A stretch of DNA of 64,000 nt. It comes from Baylisascaris procyonis (Eukaryota > Nematoda > Chromadorea > Rhabditida > Ascarididae). Under the pieces are notes generated by a model that did not search any database, was not told the DNA's origin, and worked only from the letters and a program-made list of their open reading frames with translations. The stretch lies in contig JAZARR010000095.1 of assembly GCA_037389465.1 (NCBI GenBank), forward strand, positions 1,622,001 through 1,686,000, written 5' to 3'. Positions 1 through 14,380 of the stretch are shown here, piece after piece (the first letter of the stretch is position 1; each line of letters opens with the position of its first letter). The position numbers and the translations under genes are program-made.

Positions 1-92
1 GCTCTATCTCACACAAATTTTTATCAACAGACTGAGCCGAGTGCATTACTATTCGGGTGACTCGTATTTTCTGCAAAAAGAAAGTACATTAA

Positions 93-266
93 GCGAGTGC
101 TCAGATAGATTTATTGCCGCATTTTGTGCGCTCACTATTGGAACCATACCTGGACAATGTACCTGTTCCTGTACCTGGACATCCTCCCCCATTTCCCATT
201 TCCTCACCTGCTTCTGCTGCACCAGTCGAGGGAGGTAAACCGCAGATTTCAACATCTTCAAGAAAT
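93..266 (+). CDS. Possible 3' terminal exon, proline-rich tail (partial gene)
   Basis: The frame from 93 to the TGA at 264-266 is open and reads as a hydrophilic then proline-rich C-terminus (LLPHFVRSLLEPYLDN, then VPVPVPGHPPPFP, then a Ser/Ala-rich end). The reading begins after a TAA at 90-92, so an acceptor would be needed inside it; the CAG at 102-104 is possible but has a weak pyrimidine tract. A better acceptor (TTTTTATCAACAG) ends at 30 and leads into a different open frame, 32-238, that is Cys/Thr-rich. The minus strand is also open here. No AATAAA is visible just downstream. I do not recognise the protein. The true frame is undecided; if real, the rest of the gene lies left of the window. 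Confidence 0.25.
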
Positions 267-299
267 GAGTGATCTCATACTCTGAAGTTAAGCGAGCAC

Positions 300-918
300 T
301 GAAAAAAAACAGCGAAAATTCTACAGAAGATTCAAATGACTAGAAATTTATACATTTCTTTTAAAAAATCGTCCAAAAATTCAAATTTTTTCTGAGATTG
401 TGATGTGTTTGATGGCAGAGCTAGTGCGGCATTACCTGATCACTTTCGGCGACCACTGAAATAAGACCAAATCTAGTAATTCTCTCTCACTATGGTTTCT
501 CCATACTATGAAATAGTGACCTCTTGCAGCTTAGCAATTATTGAAGCACAAACTTAAGCGGGTAATAGTCGGCTGTAAATTCGAAAATGACAAGATACAA
601 ATTTTCTCAAAGATAATGAGTTAAAGAATTGCCGAAAATTATAGAAACAGGCGGGGGGGGGGTGAGGGGAGGGAATGCACCTATGTTGAACATTCAAATC
701 CTCAATGGCCAAGTTAACGAAATTGAATTATCGCCGATTTACTCTCTCATTTTCCATCCAATCTGAAATGAGAGAGGCTAAACGTTAGTAAATACATTTT
801 CCACTTGGGAGATGGAGAGGCCAGGGAAAAGGGTGAGGTGGGGAATGGGGATGGAGGGCTAAGCCGTTTCGATGTTCTGTTTGGACTAGCAGTTTGCATT
901 TATTGAACGATCATAACC
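300..918. other. Non-coding stretch
   Basis: No supported exon. It holds a poly-G run near 652-662 and a purine-rich stretch around 780-865, both low-complexity. Confidence 0.5.
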
Positions 919-1238
919 ATGAGCGGAAAAGACGAGCGCCAAACAACGGAAGAAGCAAAACATCGAACATTATACTCCTATATAGTCTATAGTACCATAC
1001 TTTCTGAATTAATTAATAATACTAAGGGAACAGTAACTTCCAATCCCGATCAACGTAAGTTCGGTTTGTGATATATCATTATTCGCCATTATCTTCCTAC
1101 TATTCCTTTTTTGGCTTATTTTTCCGATTTCTGGATCATCGATCACACAATATGACAGCTATACTAACCCAGATTGACCTTAATGATCAGAGTGGATATG
1201 ACGCCTTCAAAACAAAGAATACAGCAACTACTGATTAG
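919..1238 (+). CDS. Candidate two-exon gene for a 71-residue protein
   Basis: An ATG at 919 (context CATAACCATGAG) opens 45 codons plus one base, ending at a consensus donor CAAC|GTAAGTTCGG (exon 919-1054). A 104-nt intron ends in a T/C-rich stretch and TATGACAG. The second exon, 1159-1238, continues in matching phase to TAG at 1236-1238, and AATAAA follows at 1341-1346. The predicted product is soluble and hydrophilic, starting MSGKDERQTTEEAKHR and ending YDAFKTKNTATTD. I do not recognise it and assign no function. The main alternative is that part of the T-rich 'intron' is coding: another frame there reads as a hydrophobic segment (SLFAIIFLLFLFWLIF), but such readings are expected from an acceptor pyrimidine tract. 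Confidence 0.38.
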
Positions 1239-1340
1239 TAAAAGCATTTTTTTCGCAGAAGTAGGGCTGATTGTTGATACCTAAACAATGAATAACTGTG
1301 TAAACGAAAGGGAAGAAATCGTTTGTGGCAGAACGGCATA

Positions 1341-1346
1341 AATAAA
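1341..1346 (+). terminator. Polyadenylation signal AATAAA
   Basis: Canonical AATAAA about 100 nt beyond the stop codon of the candidate gene ending at 1238. Confidence 0.35.
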
Positions 1347-2011
1347 CTCATAGCACTGTCTCAAACAAATTTTTTTAAACTTGCAATTAAGGAATCGATG
1401 CGAAATTTATTATTCCTGGAATTTAAACTGGAGGCGGGACTCTAGAAGAGATAAAATTTCCGAGATCCCAGGAACGAAATTTTGATAATGGAATCTAGCA
1501 TATATCTATGCCAAGAAACTGAAATCCGATCCTCAAAACCAATGAGGAGAATCAAGGATGAGAATACGGATGCAGTTTGCATATCCATTTTTAAGCTCAC
1601 TATAAGCACATGAAAACGTTGTTCTACGCAATTCTGGATGGCCAATTCAATCTAGGCATCAACAGCGCTCGCGTGTTTCGTCATTGTCTTCGAAAAACTC
1701 TGCTGCTCAAATCTTCCATCCTAACCTGCAAATACGCCTTTCCAATTGTATTGATTAGAAAAAAAAATCGAGAATTGGATCGTTATTTAAAACGGCTCAA
1801 ATTTAAATGTCGGAATAGAAAAAATTGGGCATTTAGTTAGGTTGCCAATTTCTAAGAGCAATTTATCAAGGATATAAATTATCGAGTTCAAAAATTTCAA
1901 AACGATATCATCGAGGGAGGAAGAAGGAAGAGGAGAGAAGCAAGGAAAGGGCAGAAAAGAGGGCACTTCTCCCTTTTTCTGCTTCTTTCCGATGAGTAGA
2001 GGGTGCAAAGT

Positions 2012-2117
<106 letters not shown>

Positions 2118-5100
2118 GTGTGCGAAACTCATTTCCGACCTCAAATCTTCGAGGTGATATTTCTTTACGAAGTTTTTTCGCTCGAAACTTGGCATTGAAA
2201 TGTCAATCGCTCGCATTGATTGTGGAAGTATTCTTCGGACCAATATAATGCAACCGATCGAAATCGATACTACGAAGGGCTAGCGTGAAACCTCCTTGGA
2301 CATCGAATAATAGAGGACACTTGTCCAATCCCCTTCCACTTCTCCATCGACTTTCAATCTTCATCTCCTTTCAGATGCATCATAGTTAACACCAGAAGCC
2401 AATAAAGAACTGAACTAGATAAATTAAATCCATCTAATAAAATAAAACCATGGAATTCGGTAAATTTAGACGAAATAAATTAACAAATCAAAGCCGTAGT
2501 TTAATTTCATGTGACGCAAGGAAATGGAGAACAGATGTGCGATGCAACTAGTTTAATTTGGTGGTATTCACTGCAACGCAAAATAGTGAAGACTTCTTTG
2601 CTTCTGCTCATTAGCGCATACAGCCGCTCGTCATTCGCATAATGCAGGAAATCAGTATATACATCCACCTAGCTCTAGAGATTTCCGGCAAAAAAAAGAA
2701 AATGGGAAAGCGCGCCAGAAGATTTGGCGCAGTATGCGCTTTTGTATTCTGTATGAGTTGTTAACAAATAGTAAAAACGCAGAATAATGGCCCTCTTATA
2801 TTAATTAACAGCAACATTCACATGAACTTCTTCAAATGCTTCTTTCTTGCTGCAACTCTGACAGCACAAAACTTAAGCGAATTTTTTTTTACACTTCTGA
2901 ATGTCTACAACTTTCTAAAATGTTAATGTGCAGGCATGAAAAATAGACAAGGAGACCTCGCTATAGCGTACACCATAACTATCGAGTGGTTCTCGAGTTG
3001 AAACTACTTGACAGACAGACAGACAAATCGACAATCGCACACATATGCACGGATATGATGATTCCGTAGCACATCAGCAACTTAGTAAAAACATCGAAAG
3101 TATTCAAGAAAGCCAGGGAAATCTTTTCGATGCAGATTCTCCCTGATAGAGAGTGATCTCTAAGCATGATGCATGAATAATGAACATGAACATAATCAAC
3201 TCTCTTCAGCCATATATCATCTCATCTATTAATGTACAACATCAATTATAAATCGCTGAACTAGAATTTAAATTGCAGCTGAGAGATTGAGTCCCAAATA
3301 CAACAATAATTCTAATATGGAGACAATTACAAGAGAGGACGGCGGAAAGAAAAAAATGAAAAATGACGCATATAATGATCGAAAATGACAAATTTCGTTC
3401 TAATGCGCATGCAATCATTTTCTATACAATTTTCCAACTTTTTTTTCTTCTTTTTCACTTCTTATTATGGCTGAAATATGAATTCTTCGACTCACAAATT
3501 TTCACCACTATGATTGCTTTTTATTAAAACTTCATGGGTCAAAAAAAACCATAAAGATGAGAAAATAATTTGCATCAATATTTTAAATACGAAGAACTCA
3601 CCAAAATCTTTTTACTGAATATTTTCTTTATTCATTAAAAACAGCAAATCTACGGTGAATTTTATTTAAGAGGAATTAATCTGCATAGAAGCCTCAAATA
3701 GGAAGAACTTATCAATATTTTTAATGAATTTTTTTTTCATTCATTAAAATCAGTAAATCTATGCTGACTCGTAAATTTAATTCACTTGATTTTTGGGTCA
3801 TTTCAAGTGTCGAAAATATGTCATTACGACAAAAAAAATTGTTTTTTTTTATAACCCAAAAATGATATACCAAATGCTTCGTTTAGTAGATTCAAGAGCC
3901 TTGAACTAGATAATGTTAAAGAAGATAAAGTTGGAAAGAAAAGGCAAAAAAAAATTGAAATAATAATAGAAAATTCGATGGAGGCAACAAATTTAAAAAA
4001 ACAACGGAGAATTTGAGTGAAAAAAAAATAGCTAGCCAACGTTTGTGAATATCCATCATTTGGTGAGTCAAAAGTGCTACGTTCTTACGCCCATCTCGAT
4101 CGATGATACGTTAGTATCCCAAAATAACATATTAACAACGAGTTGTAAGATTGCACACATGTTCTCTGATAGAGTGACTATTTCCTCAGCTTCCTACTAA
4201 TTCTGTTCTATTTTTAAGCTTCATGATAAGCTTATCACCTTGGTTTCGATGTAAGCACTTTGCTAGCGAGAAAATAATTAAAGCTCAAAAATGCGAACGG
4301 TTATTTCGACTAATTTTTAGTCATGTTGACCAATTTTTCGCGCTTTCTACGGACCCATAATGTCAACAGATCATTGTTTTCATTAAATAAAAAAAAATGC
4401 AATGAATGATGTGAAAGTAGAATATGATCAATTAACAAAAAAAAATCAGTGAATTCTTCAACATTATGGTTGCATTTATGAATAATATCAATGAAGACTT
4501 AATTTTGCATTAACCATCTAAAGAAATAAATATCGATAAAATGCATCTATTTTTGCAAAAATAATTAACAATATTAATCGATAAATGTGTAGATAATTAA
4601 AGAAAAATCGCAATAAGATAAGAAAGCAAAAAAAAAGAGATAACGACGTAAAATCACAAGGAAAAATGGCTGTTTTCTAGCATTTGCTAATCATTATGAG
4701 CTCTTTTCATTTAATTTCCTTTTTTTTCCACAAGAAAAATGTTCTGTGAATTAAAACTCCTAAAAAAACATAATAGTGATATCTATGAAGAGAGAGCAAA
4801 TTTTTATTTCAAATAGAATGGCTAAGAAGAAAACTAGTTTCATATTATTAAATATTAACACTTTTCCATGCGCACATTTTTACCGAAAAGTTTCATATCT
4901 TTTTTTTTCCTGAACAGAAGTCTCATTGGGCATGTTATTGATCATTCGACTTCGATTGAATAATGCAAAATTGTCCAAATAAATCGTCATTCTTGGATGA
5001 AATCACTACCGTCGAACCAGTCCGTATCTAATTTTGGACAGCCATAAGTTTCTAATGACATTCATTGAGATAGATATGTTCGATCTGTATAATCCAAGCT

Positions 5101-8100
5101 CGAATTCATTATATAGCCCCAATAAAGTGCGAAAATAGGATTATTTAATAAAATAAATACTAATAAAACATATCAAGCGAGAGGAGTATGAATAAGCTAC
5201 AAAGCGGCTGGCAATAGCGCACAAAAAAAATAATTGAATAAAGAACCGGTTTTTGTGAATTACGCTAGCAACATTATGTTGGCAGTTTACTTTCAGATTA
5301 TATTTCTCACAATCTCTAGTATTAGTGAAAGTCGGAAAAGATCGCTGAGAAAAATTTTTGTGCGCATATATTTGTCGAAAATTTTCGAAAAAATATGATA
5401 CCGCAAACTTTTTCAAAAAAGCCAAAGAAGTGACGGAATGCATTAGCACATATAATGTGTACTTTTTTCGCATAGCATACAATGAATCAACAATTGCGTC
5501 AATAACCAATAAATAATGATATGATAAACTGATAAAACTTCGTAGTGATAAAATCGAGAGGCTATGAAAACAATCAATAATATAGTTCTTCCGCCCCTCT
5601 TCTCTTCAAAAATATTTGGACAGCACTTCACGTTCTGACGTTCTGGTTTACATCATTCTGGGGAAGAAATGCGATTCTTAAAAATTTCCAGAGAAAATAA
5701 GTATTCTTATAATTGATTTTGCTGTTTTTTGTTCTGATAAGATGGCCAATATAACTGAAAAAATCTTCAGAGTTCATTGAGCTTACTACAGAATGTTTCA
5801 TATACTCTTAGAAGTAGGCGGTGTAAAATAAGTGCACGATAGACAGGCAAAAATGCCTTGAAAGATGGGAAAGTATGAAGAGAGCAGAACTACTACTTGG
5901 CTTACTCGTAAACAGAATACCTTAGGTAAATAGTAAAATGAATGAATGATGCGTGTATGAATGCATATTGATTCTAAGTCATTGAATGTGATACTATTAT
6001 ATGTTGACTGCTTTTATTCGTTTTTTCGATTCGGATGGAGAAGATGATGATGACTTAACCCGTTTCCATCTTTCCTCTCTCCTTATCTCATCCAACTTAA
6101 CAGATCTTCATCATGCTCAGTAATCTTTCATCTATGACGGTTTTTTCTTTGCTAATCAGAATGAGTCGAAAGTATGCAACCATAATCGGCTGAAATGAGC
6201 TGCTCAAATCTGTGTTTATCTCAAAGTAGAGATTCATAAGATACCCTCTTAAATTTAACCAATTAGTTCAATAATATCGTTGCGGGTTTCGAGAGGATCA
6301 TCGTGTGGCCTAATTTTCCAATAAATCCTCCACCTTGCATGCATTGCTGACATAATATTAACCAGTATTGATTGTAGAGATACATAGAAGATTTAATTGC
6401 TATATATTGTGAAATATTACTGAGACTCGTAGTGATTAGAGGATTTAGAACCGAATAGCGCATCAAATAATAATCTAGAAATTTTAATATGCACAATCGT
6501 TGATAATTAGTTTCCTAACCAAATATTTCCCATAAGATATTCAATACTGTCATTTTCCTTTAAAACCTTCACTCCTTAATGCACAACCAGATAGTTAACA
6601 ACAATAACGAAATAATGAAAACATTATAATCAATGAATAGGCAAAGAAGCATACCGGGGAAGAGAATGACACAATATGTGCTTCTGTTTTTAACTCAGCA
6701 TAACAATAAATTTCACAATTCCACCAATAAAGATTGGAATGTTTAGATTGACACTTTTATTATAATGGCCCTGTAATATATGCAAAAACTCCATCAAGAG
6801 TCATCCTCAACCCTCGCCTTAATCGTTTAGTACGAAACAAAATTTCGAACGATACTAAACGCATGCAAATTTTTCTGAGATTTATGTCTATAGATGATTT
6901 CTTCGAAATGGACGTGGAACATTGTAGCGCTAGCTTATCACACTCTATGGTGCACGTTATAGCCACTAAATTTCGTAACTCCAGCTTCTATGGCCTCGGA
7001 GCTCAAACTACTGAACCTACAGATGGACACTTACATATACGTCTTGAGATCAACGCAAAGACAAAATTTGTCTGGATCCGTTAAATACGAAACCATGAGA
7101 GAAATAACCGCAGTGCAATCTATTCAGAATTAAATAGCACTGAATCTCAATTAGTGATGCAGTTACCGTAGGGGAATGAATCATGCAAAACGCCAGCAGA
7201 AGCAGAGCACATATACATACGTGCGTTTGCAATATCTCTTAGAAGTGCAGATGGAAAGCCAACGGTATTACAGAAACCAGAAACCAAAGTCGGAAATGGA
7301 AATTATATAGAAATGCACCCTCATGCACCTATATTTTCAAGCAAGTAAAGTGAAAAACCGTTGGAGCAATTCTGCTACGATCAAGCTCGTTCTGAGATCA
7401 TATATTTTCCATTAAGCTAACCAAATTACAGGTTCAAAAATTATTTACTGAGAAGTGAAATAAAGAAAATATATTTTAGAAGTCAAATAACACAAAATTT
7501 CTTCGTAACAAAATTTATGACTCACAACGCGAAACTACGAGATCGATAGAAAGGCACAAACATATGCGTCAATATGCACAAACATGAGGCAATCATAATG
7601 CGCTTTAGAAATAAAAAAAAAAGAATGTTGCAACGCAAATGAAAGCAGTTGAAATAGGAGAACAACCATCGATGTTGAACAAATAGTATTGGCCGATGAA
7701 TCAATCATGTATTCACCGGTTAAAACTGCTTTAGCCTTGCAAATGCAATGCCGATCGCTATTTTTTTTTTCAGCCGTCCACGGGTCGACTCTCAGAGGTT
7801 GAACATCACGGAACTGTTGAAAAATATTTAGATATACTTCACTTGGTCAATGAAATTCGACCTCAGTGGAGCGATAAAGCTGAACAGACAGACCTACGAA
7901 ATGCAAATTTCACTGCATATAACAACATCATCCGCCATGCTTTCTGAATTAGAGCATTGAAGGCTTCCCAAATGCAGTTATTTTACAAATGGGAATTGCA
8001 AATCCCTCGTGAGTTAACTGTACAAATCCAAAACGTTCCATTGCTTGATAATTCTCAATCGTTAGAGATAGGTGTTAGGATGTTTGAATGTTGAATGTTT

Positions 8101-9944
8101 TATTCATCTATTCATTCATCGTCTCACATAAAAAAAAAGCATAAAAATACGTATAAAATATAAGACGAATACAAATAGGCAATAAAAGATGCGATAAAAT
8201 ATGAAAAGAAACTGATTGCTATTTTTAACGATTAGGTACCGTAATGCTTTGCAAAATATGTGAAAAAGCGGTCCACATAATTCGCTAGGACGTTCATTTT
8301 CAAAAAATTCCTCCTCATTCAATAAATATCAGCCGTAGCATCCAACCTAATCATTTGCGAAAAAACCAGAATTCAAAGATTTTAGAAACTAATAATCGTA
8401 GTAATTTTCTTTTATGGATTTAGAGCATTGAAAAAAAAAAGCAATTTTTCATGAATGTCACATTCACAGTCGACGAACTAAAATTGTTAAAAAGTTTTCG
8501 AACAATTTTCCATAGTAAACTCCTCTCAAATGCCATAAAAAACCACTGTCTCTAGGTAACTTTATTTTCATAATCAATCAAATATGGCAGACATCATAAG
8601 CATTGAGTTGAAAGGGTACATTTTTCTCCGATTTTAACAGAAAAAAAGAAACCCCCACAAAAGCAAAGAATAAAAAAATGCAACAGGTGAAGAAATTAAT
8701 AATGGCAATGATTAATTTGAAGCCACACTATTGAATAATTCATGAAAAATAATACTAAAAATATTCGCTTACAACGAAAATGAAATTTAAAAAAAAGAGA
8801 AATTAAAAGAAATAAAAATGTATTTATATAGATAAAGAGCATTAGCGAAAGTGATAGTTATAACTTCAAATGCGAAACTGAATGATTTAAGAATAATTTT
8901 TCATTTTCAAATATTCTTTGTACTTTTTAGATTTTTTTTATAAAAAAATAATTTCATTAGCATAAAATAAAACAATTTTACCATCAAATAATAAATTTCG
9001 ATGCTTTTAATTTTTCTATTTTCAGGAAATCGAATGAACTTATGAAATAGAATTATGAAAATATCTATATTGGTCAATGTGCAATATTCGACAAAAGTAT
9101 TTACAAATGCAAATTATAGGCGGGAAAACTTGTGGGAAAAAAATCAGTGGAGAAGCTTAGCTGATATGAATACGGCTAATCGAAATAACAAGCTGCATAG
9201 GTAGCAGTAAATAATAAAATACACATTAGAGTTCATTCATATTTTAAACGAATCGATCGCTCATATAAGCTCTCCATTAAATATGTACTCTCAAAATTTT
9301 GGAATCTAGAAAAATTACAGAATTTCCGCATACACCTAAAATTTAAGCAGTTCGAACTATTAGTAAGCAATTTCAAAGCTGTTGTAGCAAATTGAAGTTG
9401 TTACAGAAAGAGATCCTTTTGCATAAATAAAATGAGTAAAATTTTGCATTCAACAATTCACATTCACTAGTTGTAACTATCAAATGGAAATATATATATA
9501 CACATAAGTCCGCACGGATACGGCAACGTTATTACATAATTCGAATATGCAAATTTGTTAAATTCCATAAAAATTCCTTTTCTCCTTAGACAAATACTCG
9601 AAAAGACTTTAGAATTACTCCGATTCAAACATTTCAAGCGATGGATATCAAATGATAAATGTAGCCGAGGTTCGCCAATGCACCGAGCAAAGACACAAAA
9701 TGTTTCGCACTGATAGAAACAACCAACATACCACAACTATGCCTCTACAACCAATTCATTGGAATTTGCGCAGATGACTTGAGGCGTAGATTGCTCATCG
9801 CTCAAATGGAGACAGCACTACACTTACTTAAACCACCTCCAACACCCTTCTTCCATTTTGCCCTCCAATTAGGCCATATTGTGTGTTATAAAATATGGGC
9901 ATCCAACAACTTTTTCACAACGTCTCATGCACTTTAATGTAACA

Positions 9945-10095
9945 CTAAATATGATCTACAAATATGATCTAAATATGATAATACTAGATATGATACTAAG
10001 TATGATCTACAAACACTTAAATATCTACAAATATCTACAATCAAATCAATCAATATGAATAAGCATGAATAAATATCAGAAATATATAGCATCAC
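9945..10095. repeat. Diverged tandem repeat, core ATATGATCTACAA
   Basis: Repeated variants of AATATGATCTACAAA, TCTACAAATA and ATGAATAA are strung together with no fixed spacing, suggesting an old, degraded tandem array. Confidence 0.55.
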
Positions 10096-10327
10096 AAATA
10101 CTATACAATTGATCTAACGAGGTTATTATGGCAGTATACATTAAACTATAGTTAGGCATTTATAGATAATGAAAAAACAACAAAGTTCGATTAATAAATA
10201 TATTTTCAAAATTTTCTACACTATACTAATTATTATGCCAATGTAGTCTGTTGATATTTAACGCATATAAACGATATTCCTGTTATATTATCGAAAGCAT
10301 TGATATAAAATTAATTTCGTTGATATT

Positions 10328-10333
10328 TTTATT
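10328..10333 (-). terminator. Polyadenylation signal AATAAA (minus strand)
   Basis: TTTATT on the plus strand, about 208 nt past the stop at 10541-10543 of the minus-strand membrane-protein gene. Confidence 0.4.
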
Positions 10334-10352
10334 GAAGATAATATTTTTCGAG

Positions 10353-10387
10353 GAGATCAGTGCTGAGATCAGTGCTGAGATCAGTGA
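10353..10387. repeat. Three tandem copies of a 12-bp unit GAGATCAGTGCT
   Basis: GAGATCAGTGCT occurs twice intact, followed by a third copy truncated after GAGATCAGTG. It lies about 150 bp downstream of the stop of the minus-strand membrane-protein gene, probably in or near its 3' UTR. Confidence 0.9.
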
Positions 10388-10540
10388 TCTTTCCGATTAT
10401 AATAAGAATTTTTGCAACTTTCAAATCAAACTTCATTACTGTCAAATTTAAAAGTGCAGTGAATTTCGAAATTACAGAACCTTTTAATTTTAGAAGTAGA
10501 AGTAAGTAATTTGTTGAAAACATACTTTTGATGCTTAGAA

Positions 10541-13500
10541 TTATACTCTCGTGCCTATAGGATCTAACGATCGAGTACGTCTTGTTGTCGTTGTTGTGCG
10601 TATCGCCAGAATAGAAGATAATCCTTGTGCATCCCCCAGATCTTCTTCAGTGGCTCTCGGTAAGTCATATGGATGCCTATAGCTGACTCGATAGCCATCT
10701 GTTGGATGATCAGTCATTGCCGCACCTGATATCACTAAAAACGGCATTTTAAAATAAACGTTGCGTGGGCTTTATGACCACAACTCGTATTGACAAAAAA
10801 CAAATCCTTCTCATTGAACAGCAACTGGAAATGGTTTCCTGCTAAATTTCGTATTGACAAAATGGAAATACCTATAACTCAGTGAAGACCGGAAATGACT
10901 TCACAGTTAAGATTACCGCAATGAGGTATCAACATATATGAATATAATACTGAAGTGCATCTTTTCATCCGTGCTGATGAAGTGTTGCTATAGATTGCTA
11001 GCTGTCTATTTGCTGTCTCAGTCGTCGATTCGCAAAAATTGACCAATTACATTTTAAAGGCTCCATGGATATTATTAAGTTCCATAAAATTTGCATACCA
11101 ATTTTGGTTTTATATAATTACAGGTTGGCTTACCGCAAAGGAAATTTTATTAGCGAATTCATATGGTCTGCTGGTTGCCAAGAAACACTATTATAGAATA
11201 TTTCATTACGTTTCAGCTATTTTTACGATTTAATGATTTGATCTCAGGCGAATTGCAAAAGATGCATGTCATACCAACGTTAAAGTGCAACATCCTATCC
11301 ACTCTTCTCCACCACCTAACTTCCTTCGTTGGGTTTAGCTCATTCCAATATATATGTGTATACCGAAATTAGGGGACGATGAGAAACCTGAGACAGACGC
11401 AACGAAACCAATTTAAAATCTTGAGAAACTCTCATTCTGAAGGCAGGTGAGAAGGAAATTCATTTTCTGACTAGTTCTAAAACATTTTGACTCATCGATA
11501 ATATTCAAAAATTTTGCACGAAAGAATATAACCTGTTCCAGTGGAATAGCGATGTGAGCATTCCTCGGGAGTGGTCACTCTACGTGCAGTGGACATAGCT
11601 TCACGATATGCAGCTCGATAGGGACTGATTCGACCTTGACTATATGCACATTCACTCATCGCCGGAGTTGGGGGACGTATCGTATATACAAAGGGAGTAT
11701 TTGCACCTGTCGAGTGGAAACTAGCCTGCAAGTTGAAAAAGGTTCAGTTACGCCTAACACTCTTCATTGAGCATTATGAGCACTCAGTAGACCAGTATGT
11801 GTTCGGTCACAAAAGTAGATCAATATAGAGCAGCTACTGCCGATTTACTCTTATGAACAGTTGTTGTTTTTGTGTTGTTGTGAAAAAAGTATAAGCAACC
11901 GCTCTGATATTACCGCCTTTCTTGAAATATTGCGGCTATAACCTCGCTCAGATTTCAGGAAGATGGGAGCTTGAGGGGGAGGAGGAGAGGAGAAGGAGAG
12001 GACAAAATTCATGCAAGTTCATACGTAGAGGGATGTAAGAATGAAGCAGAGAATAGCATGATTTCTGACAGACTTAGATGGCTAAAACATTCCAGTAAAC
12101 ATATAGGGCCAAAATGAAATGCATATTGCATTGTATATCGTTTTGTATCTTGTGGAAATCATATTATTTTTCTATTGCTTTTTATATGATTTCTATTTGG
12201 AATTGAATAGCTTTTTGACCTTTGCTATCTAACTGAGATTCTTATCATTTAAGTTCATAATTTTGAGGTTATTTTATTAAATAGGACCTGCACAATTTTG
12301 AGCAACAAATGTTTGTTGAGGTCGCGAAAACTCTTAACAGCAAATGTTATTTATTGATCAACCATCTTACGGGAATATCTAAACATTCTCCTCTATTACA
12401 AAAATTTAAAGAATTTTTCAACAGTGTTTTGCGCCGTTCATCAATACCTTTCACATTTATAAGCAAAAAAACATATCAAATGGTTTTCACGCTCATCAAT
12501 ATTTGAGTATCTATACGCCTAATAATTATAAAAATTAAGCAATCTGAAAAACGGCCACAATGGAATAGAATCTCCATATCGCATTTCAATCTCCTATGCT
12601 ACGTATTACACCAAATCTCCATATTAATTTTCAAGGTATTTTTGAGTACTTGAGAATGGTTGAAATTTGCATATCGAAGTCGCAATGGTGATATTTTCCC
12701 ATAGAATTAGCTAAGAGTCACGTAGAGAACTAAAATTTCAATACATCACTTTCTTTTTTGCGATATAATCGACTTGATGTGAAGAAATCTACAAAATGCA
12801 CCTAAATAATCCCCTTTGCTGTGCTCTCACACTTAATGTTCTCTTTGAAAGTTTATTATCACAGCCTTAGCGCCATACAACAAAAAAAAAATGCTGCAGA
12901 CAAGCATTTTATATAAGGTTCGAATTTTTCTCATACGAGGATGATAATAGTAGCTAGTAATGGGTAACTTGGGGATTAGACTTCCTTACGTAGCTATTTG
13001 CATAAGGATAACGATCAATGTTTCATAGTATATCATGCGCTGAGACACAATGGATTTGAAAAATTCCCGAATAAATGCACAAATAAATCCGAATCTATAG
13101 TAGTTAAAAAAAAATAATATATATACTTGGTCGGGTCGATATTCACCGTCTAGTTCGGATTGTAGCGCAGCTTGATTGTCAACTGAAACGAATACTTTTC
13201 AGGAAAAAGACCTTGGACTATACGTTTGAAAGCTCACATTTCAAAGCATATAAAGCATATGGCCTATAGTATATGAACGGTAACTCGGTTAATACTTTTT
13301 AGCCAAAATTTCAAGACAACTAAATGAAAATGATAATTAACATAAGAATTATTTAAACTTGCAAAAAAATGCGAAGCTATTTGAACATAATATGACCCCA
13401 ATGTTTGAGTCATTTCAATCAACGCGAAGAGGTTGAAAGAACTTAATGGAACAGGAAGTCCGCTCTTGTCGAATTTTTGCCGCAAATTTGAGAAATCAGC

Positions 13501-13940
13501 TCTAATGTATGCGCATTTTGTCACTTCAGAGCATTATTTACTTTTTCAGAGCGAGCTGCTTTAAGTATAGTTAAGTGCAGTTACAAACTATCAGTTACAA
13601 TTTAAATATTTCAAAATACAAATGTGATCGAATCAATATTCCAAAAAAAAAAAATAAATCCAATCCCTAAAAACAACAAATTTAAATAAAATTGAATAAA
13701 CGTACAACCATGTCTCGCACGGCATTCGGCCACATCTCTTTGATATTGTTGATAACGTGGTTTAATATAAGCCATATATACCATACTAAATATCACCAAA
13801 ACGATTAGAAAACTAGCGAATAATGTAGCGACGATTACAACAATTGTATAGCATTCATCACGGCTTGCTGTTACAAAATTTTTATTGATTAATAGCAGTA
13901 CAATAAGCACAGTCGATAGTTTATGCAACAAGAAGCGCAT
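10541..13940 (-). CDS. Signal-peptide, single-pass membrane protein (221 residues, four exons)
   Basis: Exons on the minus strand are 13709-13940, 13127-13182, 11533-11725 and 10541-10725. Acceptors are CGTTTCAG, CAACTTGCAG and TGATATCAG, and intron phases 1, 0 and 1 match exactly. The product begins with a hydrophobic leader (residues about 1-24, LSTVLIVLLLI), then a short segment with one Cys, then a long membrane span (about 31-56, TIVVIVATLFASFLIVLVIF). A hydrophilic tail of about 165 residues follows, rich in Arg, Tyr, Thr and Pro, with clusters such as GRISPYRAAYREAM and TTTTTRRTRS. That layout suggests a type I or two-pass protein with a cytosolic tail, perhaps binding SH3- or tyrosine-dependent partners; this is inference. 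No family is recognised. The weakest join is the first donor (CATG|GTTGTA). Confidence 0.75.
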
Positions 13941-14380
13941 TCATAACAAAAATGCCTCGATGGCACCTTTGTATTGAAGTGGTAATTTGTTGAAACGCCA
14001 CTTGCATATGTATGGAACTATTGAAGAGGCAAGCCGTGTGACAAATTATGCTGCCTTGAGGCAATAATAGCAGCAAGACTCAACAACGGCATACTCGGCC
14101 ATCATGGTCACTATGGCAACCGAACAGCTATGACCAAAAGCAACGACTGACCATTGCAGTGTTCTAGTTAATTCCCATCTACGAGTCGAGCATTAGCTCA
14201 GTTATGTGAAGCAATTAATCCATCCAACAACCATTGATTATTGGGTGCTGATTCAGCTACTATCATATATGCTACGTTCGACAAAGATGCACCGTGCAAT
14301 TAAGATAACTTTTCCAACGTTTCAAGGAATTTTACGAAATTATTTCATCTTTCAATCATTAGTGTTTTATTCTTTCAGCT

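Noticed and set aside
5141..5509. 122-codon open frame on the minus strand
   Set aside because: About one open frame of this length is expected by chance in 64 kb at this AT content. It has no start context, splice support or motif.
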